A DNA stretch of 20,498 bases from NCBI GenBank assembly GCA_036897625.1, contig JAYMTA010001345.1, positions 1-20,498 on the forward strand, given 5' to 3'. The position numbers were made by a program, and so were the translations under genes. Below are positions 1-10,623 of the stretch, in pieces. Each line of letters starts with the position of its first letter. The stretch's first letter is position 1. The DNA is from Pelargonium cotyledonis. Its lineage: Eukaryota; Streptophyta; Magnoliopsida; Geraniales; Geraniaceae. The notes below the pieces were generated by a model, which was given only the letters and a program-made list of their open reading frames with translations, was not told the origin of the DNA and searched no databases.

Positions 1-216
1 GAGTCGTTGTGGGTAACTAGATCGTGGTGGGGACGAGCCTTAATCACGGGTCGGTTCGGTGCCTGTTTTCTTTAGCGGACCCATTATTTCATTCCCTCTA
101 AATACGGGTCAAAGATCATTTTTTTTTTATAGGCACGCGGTATCTTTTATTTATGCAAACCGAAGGTCAAAATAAAAGTACAAAAAAATGCAATCCCGAC
201 CATTAAGCCAAACAAG

Positions 217-1000
217 CTAATGGGTTCGAGATCCATAGAGAAAATGAAAATGAAAAAGAGTAGCCGGATATGTGAACAGCTTCTCCAATGTGAAAGCAAC
301 TGATGCAGTTGGAAAGTTTGCTAAAATGAACATCTGAGGGAACATGATTTTAAGAGCCATATTCGAACACCATAGGTCGCTCCAAAACCGAATAGAGGTA
401 CCATTACCTAGCACCCATCTCATGCTTCGATCTCCCACCAAATCAAGAAAACCCGGGAGGTTTCGCAGCTCCATTAAATCAGCCATGACAGGTGATAGGT
501 GCCCTGAAGCCAGCTCTTGCAAACTCCAAGAACTCGAGTCCCATCCGTATTTAGCACATAACAAATTTTTCCACAACGAACCGGGTCGCGTGGCAAATCA
601 CCACCACCATTTGGCCATCAAACTCACATTAGCAAGATGCAATTGCCTAATCTCGAGACCACCATGAACTCTACTCGAAGTAACAACCGACCATTTAACC
701 TTACACAAACCCGCCGATCCGGAGAGCTAGAAATCTACGCTCTATGGCCTCAAGAGCTACTATTACCTTTTTCGGGGCTCGAAATAATGACATATAAGAA
801 AGTGGTAAAGATGAGAGAGCAGATCGAATCAAGGTAAGCCGGCCTCCCAAAGAAATGTACCTCGTCTGCCATAGAGCTAAGCGCTTACGGAATCGATCGT
901 TTATACCTTGCCAAGCACACACACGCCTCCTGTTTGCACCAAGCTGAAAGTCGAGATAGGAAATAGGCAAGGCTGTCAATTTATCCGATATATACCTAAT
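217..1000 (-). mobile_element. Broken LINE (L1-type) ORF2 fragment
   Basis: Two separate minus-strand reading frames carry typical plant L1 ORF2 sequence, in the expected order for an element pointing left. The upstream piece (about 979-701) has the block after the reverse transcriptase core: LPISYL, then FRKRLALW, then SLGGRLTLIRSALSSLP. The downstream piece (about 576-217) has the zf-RVT-like region with WVLGNGTSIRFWSDLW. The two frames differ and the stretch between them (about 580-700) is only readable in fragments, so the copy is frameshifted and cannot make ORF2 protein. The reverse transcriptase catalytic core and ORF1 are not seen. A T-run at about 119-130 could be the element's poly(A) tail read on the + strand, which would put its 3' end there. 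The family call is firm; the exact ends are not. Confidence 0.85.
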
Positions 1001-1023
1001 ACCCGCACAAAAGAGGGGTAGTC

Positions 1024-1160
1024 CCCTGGAGTATGACTCAATAGTTAAAACACACTTGATACTACTATATCAGAAATTGTGGATTCGAGTCTTTGAGCCG
1101 GGTGGGTTGGAGTTGTATTTTAAGGAGAAACTTCTTTGGATGCCTTTTTTTTTTTTTTTT
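1024..1160 (+). mobile_element. Possible tRNA-derived SINE
   Basis: At about 1031-1052 the sequence resembles a tRNA A box (GACTCAATAGTTAAAACAC). At 1082-1092 it resembles a B box (GATTCGAGTCT). About 50 bp later comes a run of 16 T (1145-1160), as at the 3' end of some plant SINEs. It lies directly beside the LINE remnant. No target-site duplication was found and the box spacing is a little long, so this is tentative. The alternative is a decayed tRNA-like sequence. Confidence 0.35.
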
Positions 1161-1182
1161 GATAAACGAAGGACAACATATC

Positions 1183-1280
1183 TATAAAGGTCAGTGTTTC
1201 TCACTCACTAGCGGGAGGCGTCATCCAGACAGTAAACTTATAAAGACCAGTGTTTCTCACCCTTTAGTAGGAGGCGTCAC
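1183..1280. repeat. Two 42-bp direct repeats, 56-bp period
   Basis: Units at about 1183-1224 and 1239-1280 share TATAAAG, CAGTGTTTCTCAC and GGAGGCGTCA in the same order with a few substitutions. They are separated by about 14 bp. No family is recognised. They follow the T-run of the SINE candidate. Confidence 0.7.
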
Positions 1281-1586
1281 TTAGTTAGTTGTTAGTTCTC
1301 TCTTTAACCCCATAAATCTCACTCTACACCGTTAACAAAAAGCCTCGAACATGAGATCTCAAAAAAAATCCAAAATGTATCAATTGCTTGACCCAACGTG
1401 TCTTTTGATTAACCTTAATTGGACTCACATTACCAGTTGTAATTGATTTATAAGTGTACATTGTCACATCAGAATTCATGTGAGTGTCACGTAAAGGCAG
1501 GGTAATCATGATTATGGCCTATACATATAAGCTATTTAAAATCTTCTAAAAGATTTATACCAACCCCTCGAAATGAGATTCATTTT
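1281..1586. other. Spacer, nothing recognised
   Basis: AT-rich sequence between the direct repeats and the MITE-like element. The short open frames in it have no recognisable protein content. Confidence 0.5.
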
Positions 1587-1820
1587 TAGAGATGGCAAAA
1601 TGACCTGAACCCGACGGGAACCCGGTTTCACCGCCCCGATCGGGGTGGGATTAAAATTATATATATATATATAATAAAATAACAAATTCAGTACGGGTCA
1701 TGGGATTCAGAGAATCCCGTTTCCGAAGGGGCAGGGCACGGAGCAGGTTGGGTTCGAGGCTCAGGGAAAATGACCGGGGCGGGGATGGGGATTATAAAAC
1801 CCGCCCTGTTGTCATCCCTA
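1587..1820. mobile_element. GC-rich MITE-like element with short TIRs
   Basis: A 234-bp block starts TAGAGATGGCAA and ends TTGTCATCCCTA. These are inverted repeats of each other with 2 mismatches in 12. The interior is rich in CCCG/GGGC blocks and contains an (AT)n run at about 1659-1672. It stands out sharply from the AT-rich flanks. CATTTT occurs just outside both ends (offset by one base on the right), which may be a worn target-site duplication. There is no coding capacity. A non-autonomous hAT-like DNA element is plausible but the superfamily is not established. Confidence 0.55.
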
Positions 1821-2280
1821 CCATTTTCTTTTAAAGATATCAAAATTAATCCTCTACATACATAGATACCATTAAAATATGTGTAATATTTAGAAGTGGT
1901 GTCAAAACAAATAAACATAATTATAAAAATGAGAGGGCTGATGGAGAGTCACCTTCCAATAATTCAATTACAGAAACAATATCAAAGAGATAGTCGCTGC
2001 ACAGTGCACACAAAAGGAAAAGCTGTATCTTCCAAAACAGAATTCTACCTGAAGCTTCTCCAATGTTTTGAAGTCAGGTTATCCAAATTACAGAGAGTCT
2101 CGAGAGATTTCCAATAAAGTCCTACACTTAATTCTAATATGCACAGAACACTTGAATCACATGGTAAATACTATGTATAATGCAATGCAGGACACCACCA
2201 CAAACACCAGAGACAGACTATCTATACACCCAAATGTTGGGACTTCATAGACTATAAAAAAGAATCATATGCTGATTCTA
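1821..2280. other. Spacer downstream of the RRM gene
   Basis: No gene is seen. The upper part may include transcript end sequence of the RRM gene. The nearest canonical minus-strand AATAAA lies at 2301-2306. Confidence 0.4.
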
Positions 2281-2300
2281 TCATGTTGACTTTATACAGT

Positions 2301-2306
2301 TTTATT
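2301..2306 (-). terminator. Candidate polyadenylation signal AATAAA
   Basis: A canonical AATAAA reads on the minus strand about 600 nt downstream of the RRM gene stop codon. It gives a plausible 3' end near 2280. This is inference; plant poly(A) signals are loose. Confidence 0.35.
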
Positions 2307-2809
2307 CCTACACGGTCGCTAGAAACCGATTCCAGCAACCATCAATCCATCACTGCCCAGCACTCTTCTCGAGCACCCGCAGTATGTTTAGTAGTGTTTA
2401 GATACACTGAGGGTAAAAAGGAAGAATAATCCGACCCTTCCACATTCCTTCTCCACCTTCTGGAGCGACTCGGACATCTGACTTCTCTGGTGAACATCAC
2501 TATGTATGACCTGCACGGTTTGAAAGATGATAATATAAATCACATGGTCAAACAAAGATACCGCTCAGATTAGGTTGGTAGTCCCAAACAGAAGTACTGT
2601 ACAAAAAGGGTTACTATTTTCTTCTCCTTTATCACAAAAATATATGGAGTGAATCCTAAACTCGCACTGGACATTTGTTTCCCCCAAAGGAACTCGTCAT
2701 TCGGCGTACCTTTAGAATGCAAAATGAATGAATTGCAAGGCTAGATCCGAAGCCCGCCACTCAAGTAGCAGTTCCCCTGCTCTTAGTCCTGCTGCAATCT
2801 AAGGAATAC

Positions 2810-2896
2810 CTGTAAACAATATTTTCAAACATTAGACTTAATGAGGGGAGGGCACACTCGTACACGAGTATATGCAATACTACACTAGTCGCTCAC
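2810..2896 (-). other. Predicted intron in the 3' UTR of the RRM gene
   Basis: Thirteen nucleotides past the stop codon there is a strong donor (CAG|GTGAGC at 2897/2896). An acceptor with a T-rich lead (TTGTTTACAG|G) ends at 2810. The 87-bp interval is a normal plant intron size. Because the junction lies less than 50 nt after the stop, it should not trigger nonsense-mediated decay. Confidence 0.6.
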
Positions 2897-2908
2897 CTGA
2901 TCAGTCCC

Positions 2909-5900
2909 TCACCCAACTGTTTGGTCAGAACCACTACCTTGCATATACTGAGGAGATGGAGCGGGAACTATAAACTGTGCTTGTGCTGGAACAGGTGCAG
3001 CTATACCTGAAAAAACAAATCAGTTGAATAGAGGACCTTTGCACTATATAATCGATTCTCTATACACACATAAAAAGACTAAAATGCTTTTATCACTTGA
3101 GATGCTATTGTCCTCCGGTAAATTTATAGCAACAGACATCAGCATATAACAGTCACTCAAACTCATTGAACATTTCCTAGATCATGAGAGGCGTGCAATG
3201 AACTTTGATCATGAAAAACGGAAGTAATGGTGGAATATATATTCAGGTGTGGACAACAATTAAAGCTTATAACAGTAACAATAATATGAATTTCAATAAA
3301 GAGCATGAAAACTTACCAGCAGGGTATGGCGCTTGAATAGTGGGGATAGGTGAAGTTGTCACTGAATTGACATTGGGGCCAAACTGCAAAAGCTGATGAC
3401 CTGGCATTGCATAACCCTGCATCGCTGCATAATTATGACCGCCAGGAATAGTCTGACCCATCTGTCCATACGAGTAAATTGTTGGATTAACTGTCCCTGG
3501 AGCTCCGTACACCGGAAGGTACTGATAAGGATTGTAAACACCCTACCAAAAGAACAACACACATTGGAAGCATGTCACATTTGCAAGAACTAACTTTCAA
3601 CTACAATAAAAAGTTATTCCAATTTTGTAGCTATTTGAAGTGATATTCACCTGAGGGTATACATATTCAGGTCCATATGCTGAGTACCTGCAAAAGATAA
3701 AACCAACATTAAAATTTTGGGAAAATCAACATAGATATCTCGATTAACACAACAACCCCCAACACTACCCCCACCTATTCCCTCAGTTGTGAGTATGATC
3801 TGTTATAGTGCATTGAGATGAGAAATTCAAGACTCCCATTAAATTGGAAACTAGATTTGCCATATAATCTAAAAGCTAATGTGCTCCTATACTGTCAGTT
3901 AGAGGTATCATGCAATGCCTATCTGATTAATCAATTGTAATTATGGCATACCGATAGATTCAAATTTACAACAAAAATTTCATCCACTTGATCAATATCA
4001 TTCATGATTCCTGCCTGTTTAATAAACATTTATCTACAAACATATATACAGCAACTACACTTTCTGTGTTCCTGCAATTACCAAGCACACCATGGCACGA
4101 CAATTTACTTCTGACCAAATCAACGCTGAATTACAATATAGGAATGACTGAATATGAGAAATGACTAGCTCTTAGGAATGCGAGAATGGCCCCGCCTTAC
4201 GAAGTCGGAAAAACAGGAAATTAGTTGCAGAGGTATGTAGTTAAGTAAAACTAGTAGTTACCAATATACATATTTAGTTATTTATATCTGAGAACAAACT
4301 ACAACAACCAAGCCATTTCCTGAATGATGTTGGGGTATCTAAGATCCAAGTGATGGCAAAATTCATGAAGCATGTATAACATAAAAGTGGAAACTTAAGG
4401 CTACTCTATACTTGAGCCTAAGCCATAATCTAGTGCATGTGGATGCTATGAATTTAGAATAATAAAAAATATTTGAAATTACATGTGGACAAAGGAACTG
4501 TATAAAATTTAAATTTAACTTCAGTTGCACACCTCATAACAGCTAGCCATACAATAAAATGTAAAATTTTCCACAATAAAGGTGCTGAGAATATTTACGT
4601 ATCCCACTTAACTTTCTTTAGTTCCAAACACAGCATAAAACTTTGACAAAAATAAGGTCATGACAAATGGGAATGTGAAAGATAGCCAGGCCTCAGGAAA
4701 AGAGCCAAAACAGAAAGATTCAAGCTTGAAATGTATTAGTCACTTGATGATTAATATGAAGATATAACTAGGTCTACAATACTATCACATTCTAAGATCG
4801 GATATGATACTTGGAAGCAAATAAACTAAGCTAACAACAAATATTACTGTTTAGAATATGGATTATCTCATTCCAAATGCCCAACTCACCCATAAGGAGG
4901 ATACACCAATCCTTGTTGATAGCCATACGAAAGTGGTTGCTGGTAACCAAAACTACCAACATAAGCCCCACGAGGAGTTGGCACATTTCCAATGAATTGG
5001 GAAGCTGGCCTCAAGCGTCCTAAAATAACGAAAAGTAGAGTGCTTTAGAGGCATAAAAGAGCTCAAGGAAAAAACAATACAGGCAATTCAAGTTAATTAA
5101 ACCTACTTTTATTCATTGGAAGCATGCAGGCACAGTTGGGAAATGGTGCAAGCAGCAGGGTAATCTACTAATATGGACAGAGATGGAAGCATAAACAAGC
5201 AATGTGTTTAAGAATTATAATCTTATCAAGCATACATCCATCAGAGCTTACCCTTATGGTTGGTCCATCACATGCATAATTATAAACGCCATCATAAGAA
5301 ACTAAGCTGATGGAATTACTGTAAGCCACATCATATGCTTACTCGTGATTCTAAAAGATGACAATGTATTTAACAAATTTTTAATACAGACATCAAACAA
5401 TGGGACATTGACTTAAATAAAATCACTTCCAACAGCAGAGCAAAAAGAGCAGACCAGTGATGAAATGACCATTACACATTTAGAATATTGAAGATGAAAC
5501 ACAATGTACCATAAGGCATAGGTGGCCGAGGTCGCCCAAGTGAAGCCAAATTACAATTTGCCCGCCTACCATCAATAATTGGAGTTGGATCAGCACAGGC
5601 TCTCCTAGCAGCTTCAGGGTCCCGGAATGTCACCTACACCTCCATACAAATACCAATAAAAACCAAGTCATTCAATAGTTATAACCAAGACGCATACAGA
5701 TAAAAACTAATAGTTAAAAACACAATCCTTTTTCAGACTAGAACTCCCTCATCAACCCTATTATCGTTACTCAAAGCTAGAGAGTTGTGTTATCCTCCTA
5801 GATTAAAGAAGCACTAACCAGAACAAATACAGATAACAACAGATGGTTAAAAACACTGTTTTTTTTTTTAGCTGGACCTCTCCGATCATACACATGATCA

Positions 5901-6229
5901 TTTAAAATTGTTTACATATCTTAAACCCCCAAGTGCCCATAACGGTGAAGACTCCAAAATTCAAAACCCAAAAGCAAAAAAAAAAAAAAAAAAAAACAAT
6001 AAATACTCACAAAACCATAGCCTTTGGATCGTCCAGTGTTCTTATCAGTGATGACGACAGCCTCCAGAATATCCCCGAACTGCTCGAAGTGGCGGCGCAT
6101 AGTGTCGCTCTGCGTCTCCCAAGCCAGCCCCCCAACAAAGACCTTGGTGTAGGTCGTGTCGCCGAAAGGAGAGTTCAAGTAATGAAACGCAGAACCCGAA
6201 CTCGACCCAGGAATCGACTGATGCGCCAT
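2909..6229 (-). CDS. Single-RRM RNA-binding protein, ARP1 / RBM24-38-like
   Basis: Exons: 6229-6011, 5633-5510, 5019-4890, 3687-3651, 3542-3317, 3006-2909. All introns are GT-AG, and the total is 834 nt, giving 277 aa. One RRM occupies about residues 28-100, with RNP2 VFVGGL at 30-35 and RNP1 KGYGFVTF at 69-76, the latter crossing the first exon junction. The rest (about 120-277) is Tyr/Gln/Pro/Gly-rich low complexity, such as [13 protein letters not shown], and ends GSDQTVG. N-terminal block [20 protein letters not shown] is characteristic of the plant group that includes Arabidopsis ARP1 and At1g76460/At1g20880. Proteins of this type are thought to bind mRNA; target and process are unknown here. 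The ATG at 6229 is chosen because it opens the conserved MAHQ terminus and no in-frame ATG precedes it. Intron 3 is long (1202 bp). It is unrelated to the downstream reductase array. Confidence 0.93.
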
Positions 6230-6336
6230 AGCAACGGTAAAAAAAAAAAGGAAGAAAAAAACACACACACACCCGACTCGAATAGTACGAAAAAGAGGAA
6301 GATTCTTCGAAAAGACGATCAAAATTAGACACGAAA

Positions 6337-6378
6337 TCAAGTGATGCTAAAGTCGACCCAAAAGAAACAGAGACACAT
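6337..6378 (-). other. Short uORF (13 codons) in the RRM gene leader
   Basis: An ATG at 6378 opens 13 codons ending TGA at 6339-6337, 108 nt before the main ATG. It is the only ATG between about 6430 and the start codon. It matters only if the transcript starts upstream of it and no leader intron removes it. It could lower translation of the main frame. Confidence 0.45.
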
Positions 6379-6389
6379 ATTAACCTACA

Positions 6390-6600
6390 AAACCCTAGAA
6401 AAACCCAAATAAAGAAGAGACCCAATATACACAGAGAGCGCGAATCCAGGGAATTGGGGGAGAATCAAAGAGGTTGGTTTTGGTGGGAGTGATCGTTAAA
6501 GAACAGTAGATCGGATGTGCGAAGAAGGCGGAGAATCATGACATGGAACAAAAGGAGTAAAAAAAGCATAAAAATTGAAACTTTGAAAGAGGGATGGGCC
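6390..6600 (-). promoter_or_regulatory. Telo-box and site II-like motif at the RRM promoter
   Basis: AAACCCTA (telo-box) lies at 6390-6397 and TGGGCC (site II / TCP-type) at 6595-6600. This pair is common near transcription starts of plant genes for translation and RNA handling. It fits a TATA-less promoter with the start somewhere between the two. No TATA box was found at a fitting place. Confidence 0.4.
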
Positions 6601-6950
6601 AAGAAAATGGCAAGGTCGGTGGTGGGGATAGGGATGAGAGCACGAAAAGCGAGACAGAGAGGAACTGGAAGGATAACAAAGCTAGTACTAGACCCGAACT
6701 CCACTCCGGCTGGATAGTAAAAGTACAGTACTAGCTAGGGGCAGTAGGAGAAGGAGAGAAGTGGAAAAAATAGATGGGTGATTTTGGTCAGCTTCTGATA
6801 TATTCATGGCATGTGAATTAGCAGAGGAAGGTGATGATGGTGGCAAGTGACGAAGAGAAGTCATGATTTGGATTTACAAAAGCAAAGTGAAAAATCAAAA
6901 TCAAATTTTTTTTTAAAAAAAAAAAAAATGGATGAAGAAAAGTGGTAGAC

Positions 6951-6969
6951 CCTTCTCTTCTTCTTCTTC
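6951..6969. repeat. TTC/GAA microsatellite
   Basis: Short (TTC)n tract in the upstream region of the RRM gene. GA/CT-rich tracts are common in plant promoters; no specific function can be assigned. Confidence 0.7.
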
Positions 6970-7179
6970 TGTGTTTGGAGACAGGTTGGGAGAGAAAGAG
7001 ACTATGGGTCTGCTTAGGTGGGTCCCATTCCACGTCCTCATATTTTCTCTCTCCTATCTATCTATATATATTTATGTGTTAATTTGTTTTAGTTTAGGTG
7101 GTAATTTCCTCGTTACAGATAACATAGTAAAGTACAAAACTGAATCAGCGTACACCTGGATGCCAACACGCACTTAACA

Positions 7180-10100
7180 CGGCGGATACATGTGTCCCTA
7201 TGCCCCCTGTTTGTTTGCGACTTGCTAGACCAGTTGCCTCTACCCTAGGGCTCGACAAGTTGAAGGGTAGAGCCAATCAACTGTCAACTGTCAAGTCATG
7301 GTTCAGTTGAGGTGGCTATTATGGGTTTGGATCGGGTTTGTTCGATGGTATTCTAACTTGAATCTAACATGAGAGTGTTTTGGATTTCTGGCCGTAAAAT
7401 TTTCAATTACTTTGTGCTAGTTTGTCTTGGTTTGATTCGACATTACCATCTTATAAGATAAATTTGTGTCAAAAGTTGGCTGAGTGGATTATATCAAATT
7501 TTAAGAGCTCGATCGTGGATTGGGATTCAAATTACGGCTCTTTGTTTCATGTTGTTCGAGGTTGTTTGGATACACTTACTGAAAAGAGAAATGCTTAACA
7601 TTGTCAATCCCTATGATGCATATCGTGAAAATGCCGTAATGTTGTTATGTTTGATTCGACATACTTTTGCTTTGTTGTTGCAATGATGATAAGTCATTTG
7701 AAGTAAGAGAAAGTTATGTAAATTAAACTATTCTCTAATGACCTTAAACACTTGATACTATACTCCATTCATTTCAAGACGAGTGTTCTATTTCTCTTCA
7801 TTTTTTTTTCCCAAATGAGTGTTATATTATTTGTTTTAGTAAGTTTTTTAAATACAGCATATTTTTTTAGTAAGTTGGTTATACATGAATTGTCAATATC
7901 ACATTCATAACAAGTTAGTTAATAAATTTTAACACATAATCACAATGATACAATTGTAAACATTTTCATACTAACTAAATTCTACTTAAATTTTCTCAAA
8001 GTATAAAGTATAAATAATGAAGGATGAAATGTGTATTAGTCTTGAATTTGCGGCAAAACATTTTATATTTAATGACTTTTAGTCATTTTAATCTTTGTAT
8101 TTCAAATTTTTTACTCGTAAAAACTTTTGTCAACTTTTATTAGCAAACGTATCCACTTTAAAAATTGTCACATACTTATTTTGTTTGATAAGTGTTACCA
8201 AACAACCGTCAAAATATTATTTTTACCAAACAAGCACTAAGTTGTTAATCAACTTCCACAAAAGCTAACTTACTTTGAAATTGCGATTTTTCAATCGTGT
8301 GAAAGTATATATTTTTCAAACATCCCTTTAGTAGCAAATATTAATGTAAATTTTAGATCTAAAACTAGTTGTTAATCACTTACTAATATAATCATTGTTA
8401 AGATATGGGAACTTATTAGTGTTTATTTAGTTTGGTTTAGTAGGTAGAATTGGGGTCAAATTGTGGGTCTTACTTAGGTAATTAATTTCCATTAATTCAG
8501 TTTGTTCCCATACTCTCATGTTCTGTATTATATGATCCAACCACTAAATACAGTAAAGTGAAGACAATGATACCGTTATTGGAATGGAGCAACTTACATG
8601 CACTGTCCCCATTCCATATTATTCGGTCAATTATTATTCTTATTAATTACCTAGATATAATTTTCAATAATCATCTTCAGCAATTTTGAGCTAATCACCC
8701 ATCTCTTCACACCTAAACTTGGACTAGAATTTAGGAACCTTTTCTTGGACAATCCAATAATTATTATAAACTAAAATAATTAACATGTGTAGTGATTTGT
8801 GTGGTGGGGGGTATAATAATTTGGGTTTAAACTTGATTATTTATTTATTTTTTAAATTCTTTCTCATTTGCATGTTTTGGGGTGACAATTGTTTGACAAT
8901 TATATTTGGATTTTGCTACTAATGGTAGTAATTTTGTGGTCAAACCAGCAATCATACTATGTGCCAATTGGGTGTAATAGGAAAACAGTCCCTTTTTATG
9001 TATATTTTGTGGACAACAACTTTTGTATTTTCAAATTTAAATCAAGCAAGAAAGAAATGACAAGGGAGCACAAAAAGTTGAGTATTTGAAACACACATTT
9101 ATATAAACCAAATGGAAATTACTAATATATTATGTATTAGCTAAATTATTTATAGTTTAGGTGATATTTTATTAAATTTTACTCATTCTCAACTCAAAAA
9201 AATTATGACAGCATAGCGGTATGTTTAATCTAAATTTGTTAATGAGATATTACAACCTCAATAACGAGATAACCGTAAATCATTCCTCCTTTTGAATATA
9301 TATACCATGCATTGTCACATTTTTTCAAAATATAAAATATTGTACAAAATTTAAGATATTGATATTATATTGCGTCATAAACTAGACTTTGATGTATTTA
9401 GGAGACAACAACATAGGATTTTCATGAAATAGAAAAGTTTGGTTTTGGCTTCTTACATAAAATAAGAGCAAAGGAAATTTTATATAGTTAAGGTTAATTA
9501 CAGAGATAACAAGGATTTGGATAAAGCTCTATCCACGTAGCTAAAGTCAAGAAAGGGACCTTCGCAACGTTAGAGACATCATTCATTAGATAGGTAGGTA
9601 TATGCTTTTGACCTATTTTTAAGACCATTCGTCCCATGCACTCACCCCCATATTAAGGAGTTTTTTTTTAATAGAAAATAAAAAATAGCATGTATATGCA
9701 TGGAAAAGAGAAGAAAAAAAATCAATAGGAAGTTTATGAGTAAAGAATCGACTAAGTTGATACAACGATAATACTTTACGATTTAAAATTTATAAATGTT
9801 ATAATAAATCAAAACACGTCTGAATATTTGTGTGTGTGTGTGTATTGAATGCGTTTTAGCTAATGACTTTTTAAATGAAAATATTAAACTTTTTACTTAC
9901 TGTATGCATTTTTATGAACGTACAATCTAACTACCAATAAAATTAGATGAATATTTTTAATTTGTGTGCACATTTGTTTTTTTACCCAAACATAAATTGT
10001 TCCTTACATGAAAATTTTGTATTGAATCAAAACCTTTTTCACTTAACTCAACCATCTTTGTTATAAGATGAAAAAAAGGAATTTATCAGTCTAATGTTTG

Positions 10101-10250
10101 TGATATTGTAGTTTTATAAAATAAGAGGGCTTTAATTTGCAATTAGCCACTTGCTTTTCTTTTAATCAAATACATAAAACAAATGAGTCAATCTCAAACT
10201 AAGTGAATTATTGAGTGAAGTGAGGTGAGCAAAGCATGCATATATTCCAT
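7180..10250. other. About 3 kb AT-rich intergenic region
   Basis: I see no gene here on either strand. The open frames are short, low in complexity and mostly start with non-ATG codons. Small features include (TG)n at about 9828-9843 and many T- and A-runs. Two short segments (about 7759-7850 and 8160-8240) have wording typical of decayed plant MITEs but lack matching ends. It separates the RRM gene from the reductase array. Confidence 0.6.
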
Positions 10251-10345
10251 TTTTTATATTCTCCCACTCCCTCTAATTTTGGTGGTTGCTTGCTGGTGGC
10301 TTAAAGGGTAGGGAAGTGAATCATGTTCAAGAGCTGTGGTTAGGA

Positions 10346-10396
10346 ATTGGGCCAGCCTGGATGAATGGGCCCATTTACACCCTGTATTGGGCCCAT
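10346..10396. promoter_or_regulatory. Cluster of three GGCCCA / site II-like motifs
   Basis: TTGGGCC at about 10347-10353, ATGGGCCCAT at 10365-10374 and TTGGGCCCAT at 10387-10396 fall within 50 bp. Two are palindromic TGGGCCCA. Such motifs usually mark promoters bound by TCP factors. Here they lie about 230-280 bp past the stop of gene A with no gene seen starting nearby. Function is unproven. Confidence 0.35.
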
Positions 10397-10623
10397 CATT
10401 GTTGGTACACATACACAAGGGACCACTCTCCACAAACACCTCCATTACTACAACACATGAATTTACTTATTTAATTGTCTCACAATATCTATTTTTTTTA
10501 TCAGCAAGCGTATCAACCGTGTCTTGATCCCGAGCACTGGTGATAACAGTCTCAATTAGTACTTAACAGCTCAAAACATTGTGTTACATTTCCATCTTTT
10601 TTCTGATACATGCATTGGCATGA

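Noticed and set aside
5975-5996. Long A-run in intron 1 of the RRM gene as a retrocopy tail
   Set aside because: On the coding strand it is a T-run inside a normal intron; no inserted element borders it.
5921-6340. Open frame extending upstream of the RRM protein start
   Set aside because: It has no ATG upstream of 6229 and its downstream end is intron 1 read-through past the GTGAGT donor.
7759-8240. MITE-like wording (GAGTGTT-type near 7759-7850 and CCAAACAAGCACTA near 8230)
   Set aside because: Typical phrases of decayed plant MITEs, but no matching inverted ends or target-site duplication could be paired.
8889-9089. 66-codon open frame in the AT-rich intergenic region
   Set aside because: Starts without ATG, low complexity, no recognisable domain and no promoter or splice context.
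10254-10527. Overlapping open frames on both strands downstream of gene A
   Set aside because: No family resemblance, composition like the spacer, and no ATG-based gene structure.
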